31,347 nt of DNA from NCBI GenBank assembly GCA_018067265.1, contig JAGPUY010000321.1, forward strand, positions 1-31,347, read 5' to 3'. A program made the translations under genes and the position numbers. A model generated the notes under the pieces. That model saw only the letters and a list, made by a program, of their open reading frames with translations, was not told the DNA's origin and did not search any database. Below, piece by piece: positions 23,397 through 31,347 of the stretch (the first letter of the stretch is position 1; every line of letters starts with the position of its first letter). The stretch is from Oceanihabitans sp. (GTDB lineage: Bacteria; Bacteroidota; Bacteroidia; Flavobacteriales; Flavobacteriaceae).

Positions 23397-25007
23397 TTAT
23401 TTAGATAATTGCTGTGCCATAATTAAGGCGTTATATACATTTACCATTTTTCCGGATTTGGATAAGGTACCAAAATCTCTTACGTCATCTGCGTCACCAC
23501 CAACAACTACTTTTTGATTAATCGGTAAACCAGAATCCATAATGATTTGTTTTACTTGCGCAGCAGTTAATTTTGGGTATTGAGACCAAATTAATGCAGC
23601 AATACCAGCAACAGCTGGAGAAGCCATAGACGTTCCGCTAATCGCTTTATATTCATTATTTGGGAATGTAGAATAGATTTGAGATCCTGGAGCAAAAACA
23701 TCTACGTTTTTATTTCCGTAATTAGAAAAACCAGAAACCATAGAAGAACCATATTTAGATGCTAATGAACCCACACGAATGTAACTGTTACTAACTTCTA
23801 CATAATTTACGTTATCATCTGGGAAATTAGGTTCTGTATCTACATCCTCACCAGAATTACCAGCGGCATGTACAAATACTACGTTATTATCGCTTGCATA
23901 TTTAATAGCAGCTCTAACCCAGTCACTATGTGGAGAAAAGCTTTTACCAAAACTTCCATTAATAACTTGTGCACCATTATCTACTGCATATCGAATTGCT
24001 TTTGCTACATCTTTATCATACTCATCTCCATTAGGAACGGCACGAATACTCATGATTTTAACATTATTAGCAACTCCATTTGCACCTTTACCATTGTCAC
24101 GTACTGCAGCTATAATTCCGGTAACGTGTGTTCCGTGAATTTCATCTTCTGCAATAGGTAAAACGTTTGCATTTCCATAACCAGGCTTATCGTTAAAATC
24201 ATCTGGATTATCATCAGTTGTTCTTCCTTTAAAGTCCACGTTATAGTTGGTGTTTAATCTTCCTACTAAACCATCTAAGGCACCTTTAAGTTCTTTTTTA
24301 GCTACTTGTATGCTTGTTAAACCAAAACCTACCATTTGAGCAGCAACTTCTTTGTGCTGACTTAACTTTTCGTCTGTAGTTTCTAAATTTTTAACTTGAT
24401 CACTTGTGTAATCTGCAGTTTTAAAATGTGCCGTAAAATCGGTATCTGCTGCTACTAATGACGCATAAATTTGTTCATAACGCGTTTTTGTTGGAACCAT
24501 TCCTGCAATTCCTTCTTCTAAACCAGTTTTAGCTTCTGTAAAATGAGGTACACTTGTATCTCCATTTGCTACCATTCTAGTCATTTCTAATTGCTCATCA
24601 TAACCATCACCTAGAAAATTCCATCCATGGATATCATCTATATAACCGTTTTTATCATCATCAATGCCGTTTCCAGCAATCTCTTTTTTATTGGTCCATA
24701 TTACACCATTTAAATCTTCATGGTTGATGTCAATTCCAGAATCAATAACAGCTACAATTACTGTTTTTCCAGATTTTCCTTTAATAATTTCGGCGTACGC
24801 TTTATCGACACTCATTCCGGGAATAGTATCTTTTACAAGATCTAAATGGCTCCAATTGTTTTTTTGATTTTCTGTTAAGTCAGCTTCTTTTAAAGCAACA
24901 ATATCAATGTTTTCAAGAGGGGTAGATAAAATTTCTGCTCCACCACCACAGCTAGTTAAAACAAGCGCTAAGCTTCCTACTAGTAAAAAAGGTTTAATAA
25001 TTTTCAT
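23397..25007 (-). CDS. S8 family (subtilisin-like) serine peptidase, lipoprotein
   Basis: A 536-residue exported protease. The signal ends in a lipobox, LTSC (C20), followed by Gly-rich GGGAE. The catalytic triad is D89 in AVIDSGIDINHEDLNG, H291 in HGTHVTGI and S460 in SGTSMASPAVAG; the oxyanion Asn is N384 in AAGNSGE. The Asp-to-His interval is about 200 residues, far longer than in a minimal subtilisin. The extra part includes an acidic NGIDDDKNGYIDDIHGWNF segment, possibly a calcium site, and a helical insert at about 140-260. No inhibitor-type propeptide domain is obvious beyond residues 21-70. It follows the MBL hydrolase gene by 16 bases on the same strand, so the two are likely co-transcribed. 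Confidence 0.92.
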   Translation of the reverse strand: MKIIKPFLLVGSLALVLTSCGGGAEILSTPLENIDIVALKEADLTENQKNNWSHLDLVKDTIPGMSVDKAYAEIIKGKSGKTVIVAVIDSGIDINHEDLNGVIWTNKKEIAGNGIDDDKNGYIDDIHGWNFLGDGYDEQLEMTRMVANGDTSVPHFTEAKTGLEEGIAGMVPTKTRYEQIYASLVAADTDFTAHFKTADYTSDQVKNLETTDEKLSQHKEVAAQMVGFGLTSIQVAKKELKGALDGLVGRLNTNYNVDFKGRTTDDNPDDFNDKPGYGNANVLPIAEDEIHGTHVTGIIAAVRDNGKGANGVANNVKIMSIRAVPNGDEYDKDVAKAIRYAVDNGAQVINGSFGKSFSPHSDWVRAAIKYASDNNVVFVHAAGNSGEDVDTEPNFPDDNVNYVEVSNSYIRVGSLASKYGSSMVSGFSNYGNKNVDVFAPGSQIYSTFPNNEYKAISGTSMASPAVAGIAALIWSQYPKLTAAQVKQIIMDSGLPINQKVVVGGDADDVRDFGTLSKSGKMVNVYNALIMAQQLSK

Positions 25008-25023
25008 AATTAGGTTTTAGTTT

Positions 25024-25881
25024 TTAAAATATATCATTACAGGTAAAAAGGCTATCTAGTCGCACTCCTTTTTCTGTGTGTTTTACTGTAATAATTTCGT
25101 TGTTTGCATCGTGTTCCAAAAATAGGTAATAATTATTATCTGCCGCTAAATTGAGGAAATTTTCTTTTTCATCTAAAGTCAATAAAGGCCTTGTGTCATA
25201 ACCCATTACAAACGGAATTGGTAAATGACCAACCGTTGGCAATAAATCTGCCATAAAGCAAATAGTTTTTCCTTTATAATGAATCATAGGAATCATTTGT
25301 TTGTCGGTATGCCCATTAGCGAAAAAGATATCAAAACCCAAAGCAGAATTTTTCAGAATTTCTTTTTGAGGAAGCGAAGTAAATTTTAATTGACCACTTT
25401 CTTCCATAGGAAGAATGTTTTCTTTTAAAAAGGAAGCTACTTCTCGTTTATTAGGTTGTGTAGCCCATTTCCAATGGTCCTGATTGCTCCAAAAATGCGC
25501 ATTTTTAAAAGCAGGTTCATAACCTGTTTTGTCTTTATTCCACTGTACACTTCCGCCACAATGGTCAAAGTGTAAATGCGTCATAAAAACATCGGTAATA
25601 TCATCACGATGAAAACCGTGTGCTTTTAAGGATTTGTCAATCGAGTGATCTCCCCAAAGATGGTAATAACCGTAAAATTTTTCGCTTTGCTTGTTTCCCA
25701 TTCCTGTGTCAATTAGGATTAGGCGATTTCCGTCTTCAATTAATAAGCAGCGTGCTGCAATATCAATCATGTTGTTGGCATCAGCAGGATTGGTTCTGGT
25801 CCATAAAGATTTTGGAACAACACCAAACATGGCGCCACCATCCAGCTTAAAATTCCCGGCATTTATAGGATATAGTTTCAT
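25024..25881 (-). CDS. MBL-fold hydrolase, lactonase-like
   Basis: A 285-residue cytoplasmic metallo-beta-lactamase-fold enzyme. A complete two-metal site is visible: H102, H104, D106 and H107 in THLHFDHCGG, H191 in ANGHTDKQM, D212 in FMADLLP and H257 in FLEHDAN. Full-length layout and the HTDKQM text resemble AiiA-like N-acyl-homoserine lactonases and related family hydrolases, but substrate choice cannot be read. No signal peptide is present, unlike the MBL fusion at 3.6 kb. It probably leads a transcript with the S8 peptidase gene 16 bases downstream. The upstream 143-base spacer holds no certain promoter. Confidence 0.88.
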   Translation of the reverse strand: MKLYPINAGNFKLDGGAMFGVVPKSLWTRTNPADANNMIDIAARCLLIEDGNRLILIDTGMGNKQSEKFYGYYHLWGDHSIDKSLKAHGFHRDDITDVFMTHLHFDHCGGSVQWNKDKTGYEPAFKNAHFWSNQDHWKWATQPNKREVASFLKENILPMEESGQLKFTSLPQKEILKNSALGFDIFFANGHTDKQMIPMIHYKGKTICFMADLLPTVGHLPIPFVMGYDTRPLLTLDEKENFLNLAADNNYYLFLEHDANNEIITVKHTEKGVRLDSLFTCNDIF

Positions 25882-26024
25882 GTGTTTATGTTTATTGTTT
25901 TGTAATGGTCACATGTAGCATCCATTTAAACATTATACTTGGGTATCCAATTTTAGTTATGGATCTTTCATAAGTATGCAAATTACTAAATAGGAATCGT
26001 AATTTGTAAAACGTTAAGAGTTTA

Positions 26025-28220
26025 TTAAGAAATAACTTGTTTTAATCGTTTACCAAAATCAAAGAGCGCCTTAATTTCTTTGATACTTGCGTGTCTTTCT
26101 TTACTAAAAACTAACAAAGCTTTTCCGTTAGATTCCACGTGATAATACGGATTGCTTTCAAAAAAGTGCGTGATGTTATCATTAAAATACTGCTTAATTG
26201 CTTGTTCGTCTTCGCCAAGTAAGTAAAAGCGTTTTGAAAAATCGTCGTGATCTTGAATTGGAATATCTTTAAAACCAGCAAAAGCATATACTTTTTCAAG
26301 AAAGCCTTCTCTATCTAAAGTAAACTCCGGAATGTTGGTGTCTAATTGTATATGAAGCATCGTCGAACGAACCACTTCTTTTGCTATAAATTCTCCTTCA
26401 GAAAATTCGATATCAAACATGGTTAATTCTTTATTTTCGGAACAAAGCTGGTTGTTAATATGATTGACATGCTTGGTTTTAAAAAATAAAAAACGATCTA
26501 AAAAGGAAACATTTTTTTCTTTTTTAGACACATAACGTAGCCCATAATCTTTGGCTAAGGTTTCAATATTCGTTTGTCTTTTTGTTAAGCTTTTTTTAAT
26601 AAGGTTTGGCACAGGAAGTAAACGTCTTAATGCAAATGGGTGTTTAGAATCGGTATCGTGAAGATCTAAACCAAGAACTTCAAAATGGCCACCTCTTTTT
26701 GAAAATAGTTCTTGATAGTTATTCAAGTTTTCCATAACCGTATGATCTACAAAATCACAAAGCGAAAAGTCTACAATGATATCTTGGTTTTCTGGAACAG
26801 CATTTAGTTTTTCTTTTAATCGGTAATAATTTAAGAAGCTACAAAAATGCTTTACACTTACGTAATAATTACCTGCACTATCTTCCTCTTTATACATTAA
26901 AACATTTGGTTTTAATACGTTTCTTGCGAATAACGAAAAACTTTTATTGATAAATATATGTATTAAAAAGGTGACTAAAACACCGGAAAGAATACCAGTT
27001 ATTAAGCCAACTTTAAGGGTTAAAATGAGCGTTACAAAAAAGATGATTAGTTGCTCTCTACCAATAGAAAATATTTTTTTAATGTTTTCTGGAGAGGCTA
27101 ATTTATAACCGGTATATACCAAAATAGCCATTAAAGCAGGAAGTGGTATTCTAGTTAATTGTGTACTAAAAAGAAGAATGAATATCACCAAAAAAGTGGC
27201 ATGAAAAAAGTTAGAAGAACGATTTGTTCCTCCGTTATTCACGTTTACAGAGCTTCTTGCAATTACAGTTACCACATTTAAACCACCAAGAAAACCAGAA
27301 CCAATAGTTGCTAATCCTAAGGCTTTTAAATCTCTATTCACATTAGAACGCCTTTTTTCTGGGTCTAATTTATCTACTGCTTTAATACTTAAAAGGGACT
27401 CGATACTAGAAATAAGCGTTAATGCTAAAACACTAGACCAAAACGGAAGACTTCCTATTTTACTAAAATTAACGGTGGGTAATTGCGAAAGGATCTCTTG
27501 AAAGGAAGGAATACCAGAAATCATGTATTCCTTGGCTATTGGATTGGCCTCATGTGCAACCAATTCAAAATAATAACTAAAGCCAATAGACAGAATAACA
27601 ATCCACATTGGCGCAGGAATTAGTTGAAAATATTTATTTCTAATTCTCCCATAAAAAGCCATAATAATAAAGCTTATAACACCCGCTAAAGCGGCAAAAA
27701 TAAGCCCTGATTTATCATAGTGAATAGCGTCATTTATGGTAACCGGTATTTCTAATAAGTAATCGATGGTATCTGCACGTTTAATCTTATGCGCAAGCAT
27801 AATGTGAAATTGCTTTCCTAGAATAATGAGGCCGATAGCAGCAAGCATCCCTTGTATAGCAGAAGAAGGAAAAAAATCTGCCAATTTACCCAAACGCAAA
27901 AAACCTAGAACCAGCAAAAGTACTCCAGAGCATATAATAGCTGCATATGCACTTTCTAAACCTAAGGTAGTAATAGCGACTAAAAGCACACCAACCAAAC
28001 CGTTACCCGGACCCGTAATAGTAACATTACTTCCTCCTAGTATAGAAACCAATAAACCACCTACAACAGCGGCAATAATACCAGAAATTGGCGGTGCATC
28101 ACTAGCCATTGCTAAACCTAAACCTAATGGTAAGGCAATAAGACTTACTACAAAACCAGAAAAAATATTTTTTGGCAATGCTTTAAAAAAAGACACTATT
28201 TTCTTTTCTTTTTTTATCAT
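26025..28220 (-). CDS. SulP family anion transporter with STAS and extra C-terminal domain
   Basis: A 731-residue inner-membrane protein. The membrane core (about residues 15-430) carries SulP landmarks: the first-helix region NIFSGFVVSLIALPLGLGLA, GGLLVSILGGSNVTITGPGN and SSIESLLSIKAVDKLDPEKR. A STAS domain follows at about 430-545, with IIVDFSLCDFVDHTVMENL. Residues about 600-731 form a further soluble domain (EFSEGEFIAKEVVRSTMLHI, then FSKRFYLLGEDEQAIKQYF) that I do not recognise. The substrate may be bicarbonate or sulfate; this is not decided by sequence. The ATG at 28220 overlaps the upstream universal stress protein stop as ATGA. A longer frame to 28292 would need TTG and lie inside that gene. 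Confidence 0.88.
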   Translation of the reverse strand: MIKKEKKIVSFFKALPKNIFSGFVVSLIALPLGLGLAMASDAPPISGIIAAVVGGLLVSILGGSNVTITGPGNGLVGVLLVAITTLGLESAYAAIICSGVLLLVLGFLRLGKLADFFPSSAIQGMLAAIGLIILGKQFHIMLAHKIKRADTIDYLLEIPVTINDAIHYDKSGLIFAALAGVISFIIMAFYGRIRNKYFQLIPAPMWIVILSIGFSYYFELVAHEANPIAKEYMISGIPSFQEILSQLPTVNFSKIGSLPFWSSVLALTLISSIESLLSIKAVDKLDPEKRRSNVNRDLKALGLATIGSGFLGGLNVVTVIARSSVNVNNGGTNRSSNFFHATFLVIFILLFSTQLTRIPLPALMAILVYTGYKLASPENIKKIFSIGREQLIIFFVTLILTLKVGLITGILSGVLVTFLIHIFINKSFSLFARNVLKPNVLMYKEEDSAGNYYVSVKHFCSFLNYYRLKEKLNAVPENQDIIVDFSLCDFVDHTVMENLNNYQELFSKRGGHFEVLGLDLHDTDSKHPFALRRLLPVPNLIKKSLTKRQTNIETLAKDYGLRYVSKKEKNVSFLDRFLFFKTKHVNHINNQLCSENKELTMFDIEFSEGEFIAKEVVRSTMLHIQLDTNIPEFTLDREGFLEKVYAFAGFKDIPIQDHDDFSKRFYLLGEDEQAIKQYFNDNITHFFESNPYYHVESNGKALLVFSKERHASIKEIKALFDFGKRLKQVIS

Positions 28221-29125
28221 TGAATGATGAGTAGGTCTGTTGGTAATTCGGTTAAAATATGTTCTATATCGTGTGGAAATAAACGATCCCAAAAAGTCAT
28301 TTTACTTGGCGCATTCATTATCAATAGATCTGCTCTAGCAATCTGTGCATAGTGACCAATAGAGTATCCTTTGGTCCCAAAAATGGGTTGTGATTTTATA
28401 ACAATGTCTTTGGTATGATCTACCGGTATATTTTTAATAATGTTATTTACTCTCGAGGTTTCCCGAAGTTTTAAACGTTCTTTTACAATATTCGCTTTTC
28501 TTAAAGACTTGTCATCATCTACCTTAGTGGTTATTTTGTCTTGTGTAATTTCTTCTACTATTGTAATTTTTTCAGAACCTAAAGCATTTGCTACATAAAA
28601 GGCTGTAGCAATCGTTTTTTCCGTTTTTGGATCTTTTAAACCGTTTACCACTACGTGGCTGCAAGGCAACCTTTCTATAGAAGGTTTGATAAGTAATAGA
28701 ACAGAACATTTTGCTTGACGCGTTATTTTTCTAGCAATAGAACCTACGTAATACTTTAAAAAATTCTCTTGTTTTAAAGCACCTAGAATTAGAAGATCTA
28801 TTTTTTTTTCTGCGGAAACAGATAAAATAACATCTACTGGATCTCCAGTTTTAAAAACAATGTCATAGGTTAAGGCCTGTGAAATAAAAGGCTCCAAAAG
28901 GTTTTTAAATTTCTCAATTTTTTCTGCAGACTCGGCACCAACATGGATAAGCATGAGTTTACTTTGAAACATTAACGCTAAACGAGACGCTTCAAAAACA
29001 TTAGCTTTTAAATTTGGAGAAAAGGTGACACCAATTCCTATAGTATGAAAAGGTTTTAATAACAATGTGATTTCATTCGTTTTAGGACTTGAAAGATAGT
29101 ATTTTTTTAAAAACTCTAAACTCAT
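28217..29125 (-). CDS. Tandem universal stress protein (UspA family)
   Basis: A 302-residue cytoplasmic protein with two UspA-like domains. The first (about 25-147) ends in LLILGALKQENFLKYYVGSI and CSVLLLIKPS, close to the nucleotide-binding G-x(2)-G-x(9)-G-S/T motif. The second (about 155-302) ends in LLIMNAPSKMTFWDRLF and TDLLIIQ and has lost most of the glycines, so it may not bind ATP. The stop overlaps the SulP start (ATGA), which implies coupled translation and suggests it regulates the transporter. A divergent cation/proton antiporter begins 62 bases away. The first 20 residues, before the first domain, are unusual. Confidence 0.85.
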   Translation of the reverse strand: MSLEFLKKYYLSSPKTNEITLLLKPFHTIGIGVTFSPNLKANVFEASRLALMFQSKLMLIHVGAESAEKIEKFKNLLEPFISQALTYDIVFKTGDPVDVILSVSAEKKIDLLILGALKQENFLKYYVGSIARKITRQAKCSVLLLIKPSIERLPCSHVVVNGLKDPKTEKTIATAFYVANALGSEKITIVEEITQDKITTKVDDDKSLRKANIVKERLKLRETSRVNNIIKNIPVDHTKDIVIKSQPIFGTKGYSIGHYAQIARADLLIMNAPSKMTFWDRLFPHDIEHILTELPTDLLIIQ

Positions 29126-29187
29126 ATTGTAAATAGATGTCCATTATAATTGTAATTATTTAGTATTTTCACACAAAAAAAACATAG

Positions 29188-31053
29188 ATGTTAGAATTAG
29201 CAGGAATTATTATTTTAGGAATATTGGCGCAATGGGTTGCTTGGAAATTTAAAATACCAGCCATTTTACCTTTAATACTTATCGGTTTATTGGTAGGACC
29301 AATTGCTGCAGAATTTTTATCGGAAGATGGCACCAAATGGATTGAACCCATTTGGAATGGAGAAGAAGGCCTATTTCCCGGGGAAAGCTTGTTCTACTTT
29401 GTGTCGTTAGCGATTAGTATTGTCCTTTTTGAAGGCGGTCTAACGCTTAGAACAAACGAAATTAAAAACGTAGGACCGGTTATTACAAAATTAATAACCA
29501 TAGGTTCTTTGGTTACTTTCTTTGGTGCAGCAGTGGCAGCACATTATATCTTTTACTTGAGTTGGGAATTATGCTTCTTATTTTCGGGATTGATAATCGT
29601 TACCGGACCAACCGTAATTACACCAATTTTAAGAAACATACCATTAAAAAAAGATGTTTCCGCAGTTTTAAAATGGGAAGGTATTCTTATTGATCCCATT
29701 GGCGCCTTGGTTGCTGTATTAGTATTTGAATTTATTACCGTAGAAGGTGGAGGAGAATTTACCAAAACTGCATTTATTGAATTTGGAAAAATTGTTTTAT
29801 TCGGATTTACCTTCGGATTTACCTTTGCACATGCATTAAATTTTATCATCAATAAAAAATGGGTACCACATTACTTGTTAAATGTATTTGCGTTAGCTGC
29901 TGTTTTAGGCGTTTTTGTCTTGGCAGATACTTTTGCACATGAATCTGGTTTATTAGCCGTAGTGGTAATGGGAATGGTTCTAGGGAACTCTAATTCGCCG
30001 TACTTAAAAGAACTTCTTTATTTTAAAGAATCTTTAAGCGTTTTGTTAATTTCTATTCTTTTCATATTACTAGCTGCAAATATTAATATGACCGATTTAT
30101 ACTTAATTTATAACTGGAATACTGCCGTACTATTTGCAGTTGTTGTATTTATTATAAGACCTATTGGTGTCTTTTTAAGTACTAGAGGTTCTACTTTAAA
30201 AACGAATGAAAAATTGTTTATTAGTTGGGTTGGCCCTCGCGGAATTGTAGCTGCGGGTATTGCGTCTTTATTCGGATTAAAACTAGCAAAAGAAGGAGTT
30301 CCTGGCGCAGAATATATTACGCCTTTGGTTTTTATGATTGTACTCGGAACCGTGTTACTAAATGCAACAACAGCGCGTTTGTTTGCAAAACTAGTTGGTG
30401 TTTTTTTAACCAAATCCGATGGTATTTTAATTGTTGGTGCTGCTAGAGTTTCTAGATTATTAGGACATTATTTAGAATCTCACGGAAGACATGTCGTGTT
30501 AATTGATAGTAATCAGAACAATATTAATAAAGCAAAAGAGCTAGGCTTAGAAGCGATAAGTACAAATATTTATTCCGATTCTTTAATGGATAATATAGAA
30601 CTGAATGATGTTGGTTACTTAATGGCGCTAACAGGAAACACAGACATTAATAAATATGCTATCGATAAGTTTAGCAAAGAATTTGGAGAAAATGGTTCGT
30701 TTAGATTAGTAACGCAAGAGGAAATGAACGATACAAGCAAAAATCCTAAAGAAGGCTTATTTAGTCATACAGACGATTATAACAATTTAGTTACCGTTGC
30801 AAAGAACTTTCCTTCTATTCAAGAAATAGATATTGAAAATAAAGAGCATTATAAAAGTTTAATAGAAATTACAAATAGTAACAAAAATATAATTCCTTTA
30901 TTCTTTAAAGATGATGAAGGAGAATTACATATTATTTCTTCCTACAACACGGAAGTAGAAGATATTGGTGAACATTGCCAATTGGTGTATTTAGGAAAAC
31001 CTTTTGATGTGGAACATGTTGCATTAATTCCGGAGAAGGTAGAATTATCTTAA
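29188..31053 (+). CDS. CPA-type cation/proton antiporter with TrkA-N domain
   Basis: A 621-residue inner-membrane protein. Residues 1-400 form the multi-helix antiporter core, with early ILPLILIGLLVGPIAAEFL, the GPTVITPILRN segment (about 144-154), ILIDPIGALVAVLVFEF (about 166-182) and SWVGPRGIVAAGIASLFGL. A Rossmann TrkA-N/RCK domain starts at about 410: GILIVGAARVSRLLGHYL then VVLIDSNQNN. It probably binds NAD(H) or a nucleotide and gates transport. The C-terminal about 90 residues may form an RCK-C-like module. The expected job is export of Na+ or K+ in exchange for protons. It is divergent from the USP-SulP pair, with a 62-base shared spacer, and a bidirectional terminator follows. Confidence 0.9.
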   Translation: MLELAGIIILGILAQWVAWKFKIPAILPLILIGLLVGPIAAEFLSEDGTKWIEPIWNGEEGLFPGESLFYFVSLAISIVLFEGGLTLRTNEIKNVGPVITKLITIGSLVTFFGAAVAAHYIFYLSWELCFLFSGLIIVTGPTVITPILRNIPLKKDVSAVLKWEGILIDPIGALVAVLVFEFITVEGGGEFTKTAFIEFGKIVLFGFTFGFTFAHALNFIINKKWVPHYLLNVFALAAVLGVFVLADTFAHESGLLAVVVMGMVLGNSNSPYLKELLYFKESLSVLLISILFILLAANINMTDLYLIYNWNTAVLFAVVVFIIRPIGVFLSTRGSTLKTNEKLFISWVGPRGIVAAGIASLFGLKLAKEGVPGAEYITPLVFMIVLGTVLLNATTARLFAKLVGVFLTKSDGILIVGAARVSRLLGHYLESHGRHVVLIDSNQNNINKAKELGLEAISTNIYSDSLMDNIELNDVGYLMALTGNTDINKYAIDKFSKEFGENGSFRLVTQEEMNDTSKNPKEGLFSHTDDYNNLVTVAKNFPSIQEIDIENKEHYKSLIEITNSNKNIIPLFFKDDEGELHIISSYNTEVEDIGEHCQLVYLGKPFDVEHVALIPEKVELS

Positions 31054-31089
31054 ACGCTTATTACGATATTTAGTCTTACTAACAAGACG

Positions 31090-31121
31090 AAAAAAAATCC
31101 CTTTTTGCAAAGGGATTTTTT
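31090..31121. terminator. Bidirectional terminator between antiporter and lepA
   Basis: AAAAAATCCCTTT (31092-31104) pairs perfectly with AAAGGGATTTTTT (31109-31121) around TTGC. T-runs follow on both strands, serving the convergent antiporter and lepA genes. Confidence 0.85.
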
Positions 31122-31145
31122 AATATATAAAAGTGATGTTCTATT

Positions 31146-31347
31146 TTAGTCATTCAGCTTTAAAACAGCCATAAATGCTTCCTGTGGTATTTCGACATTA
31201 CCAACTTGACGCATACGTTTTTTACCTTTCTTTTGTTTCTCTAAAAGTTTACGTTTACGTGAAATATCTCCACCATAACATTTTGCTGTTACATCTTTAC
31301 GTAATGCTTTTACGGTTTCTCTTGCAATAATTTTTGCTCCAATTGCT
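31146..31347 (-). CDS. lepA: Elongation factor 4 (LepA), C-terminal fragment cut by window edge
   Basis: The minus strand from the window edge reads 66 residues to a TAA at 31146-31148. The text IGAKIIARETVKALRKDVTA, then CYGGDISRKRKLLEKQKKGK, then KRMRQVGNVEIPQEAFMAVL, is the LepA-specific C-terminal domain. LepA is a ribosome-associated GTPase that aids translation or ribosome assembly. Most of the gene, including its GTPase domain, lies outside the window to the right. A terminator follows the stop. Confidence 0.93.
   Translation of the reverse strand, partial: AIGAKIIARETVKALRKDVTAKCYGGDISRKRKLLEKQKKGKKRMRQVGNVEIPQEAFMAVLKLND

Noticed and set aside
23868..24161. Plus-strand 97-codon ORF inside the S8 peptidase gene
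   Set aside because: It is the antisense shadow of a gene with a complete catalytic triad. The same holds for the other opposite-strand ORFs within rnr, SulP and the antiporter.
28221..28292. N-terminal extension of the SulP protein
   Set aside because: It needs a TTG start inside the upstream gene. The ATGA overlap at 28217-28220 is a normal coupling arrangement.
1..31347. CRISPR array, tRNA, rRNA or transposase
   Set aside because: Read for direct repeats with regular spacing, tRNA-like cloverleaf text, rRNA landmarks and transposase motifs; none were found by eye.

Overview
The window looks like a piece of a Flavobacteriaceae (Bacteroidota) chromosome, probably a marine one. By eye the DNA is strongly AT-rich. 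Several starts have no clear Shine-Dalgarno sequence. One secreted protein ends in a type IX secretion (T9SS) sorting domain, and two upstream regions resemble the Bacteroidota TTG / TAnnTTTG promoter. The gene families (DUF4349 lipoprotein, GIN-domain protein, ElaA-type GNAT, RNase R, RnpA, LepA) fit this group. No rRNA, tRNA, CRISPR array or insertion-sequence transposase was found.

Layout. 1-2.4 kb: a terminator of an off-window gene, a Crp/Fnr-type regulator and a membrane-bound Lnt-like carbon-nitrogen hydrolase. 2.4-3.6 kb: a gene-poor accessory patch with two inverted-repeat structures, an ECF-like promoter motif, one 62-aa orphan gene of unusual codon use with a perfect terminator, and a possibly decayed ORF. 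3.6-6.2 kb: a secreted three-module protein (metallo-beta-lactamase fold, YHYH domain, EF-hand pair) and an unknown small protein. 6.2-10.3 kb (minus strand): LysE-type exporter, GIN/DUF2807 protein, YbjQ-like protein and RNase R. 10.3-11.2 kb: a long divergent spacer with repeated dyads. 11.2-14.5 kb (plus): leucine-rich T9SS cargo protein, rpiB, zinc CDF transporter and ElaA-like acetyltransferase. 14.5-18.3 kb (minus): tightly packed rnpA, DUF4349 lipoprotein, S41 protease, then a double-OmpA protein. 18.4-21.5 kb (plus): a two-gene unit of a GCS2-like amide ligase fused to CBS domains and an AstE/AspA-like deacylase. 21.5-25.9 kb (minus): M1 peptidase lipoprotein, S8 peptidase lipoprotein and a lactonase-like MBL hydrolase. 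26.0-31.1 kb: a translationally coupled universal stress protein and SulP transporter (minus), divergent from a CPA-type cation/proton antiporter with a TrkA-N domain (plus). The right edge cuts the 3' end of lepA (minus).

Functional themes are envelope and extracellular proteolysis, ion and pH homeostasis, and RNA processing. Most genes are housekeeping. The best candidates for something undescribed are the MBL-YHYH-EF-hand fusion, the ligase-CBS/deacylase pair, the SulP C-terminal extension and the repeat-rich patch at 2.4-3.6 kb. Functions were assigned by recognising motifs by eye. No database search was possible.
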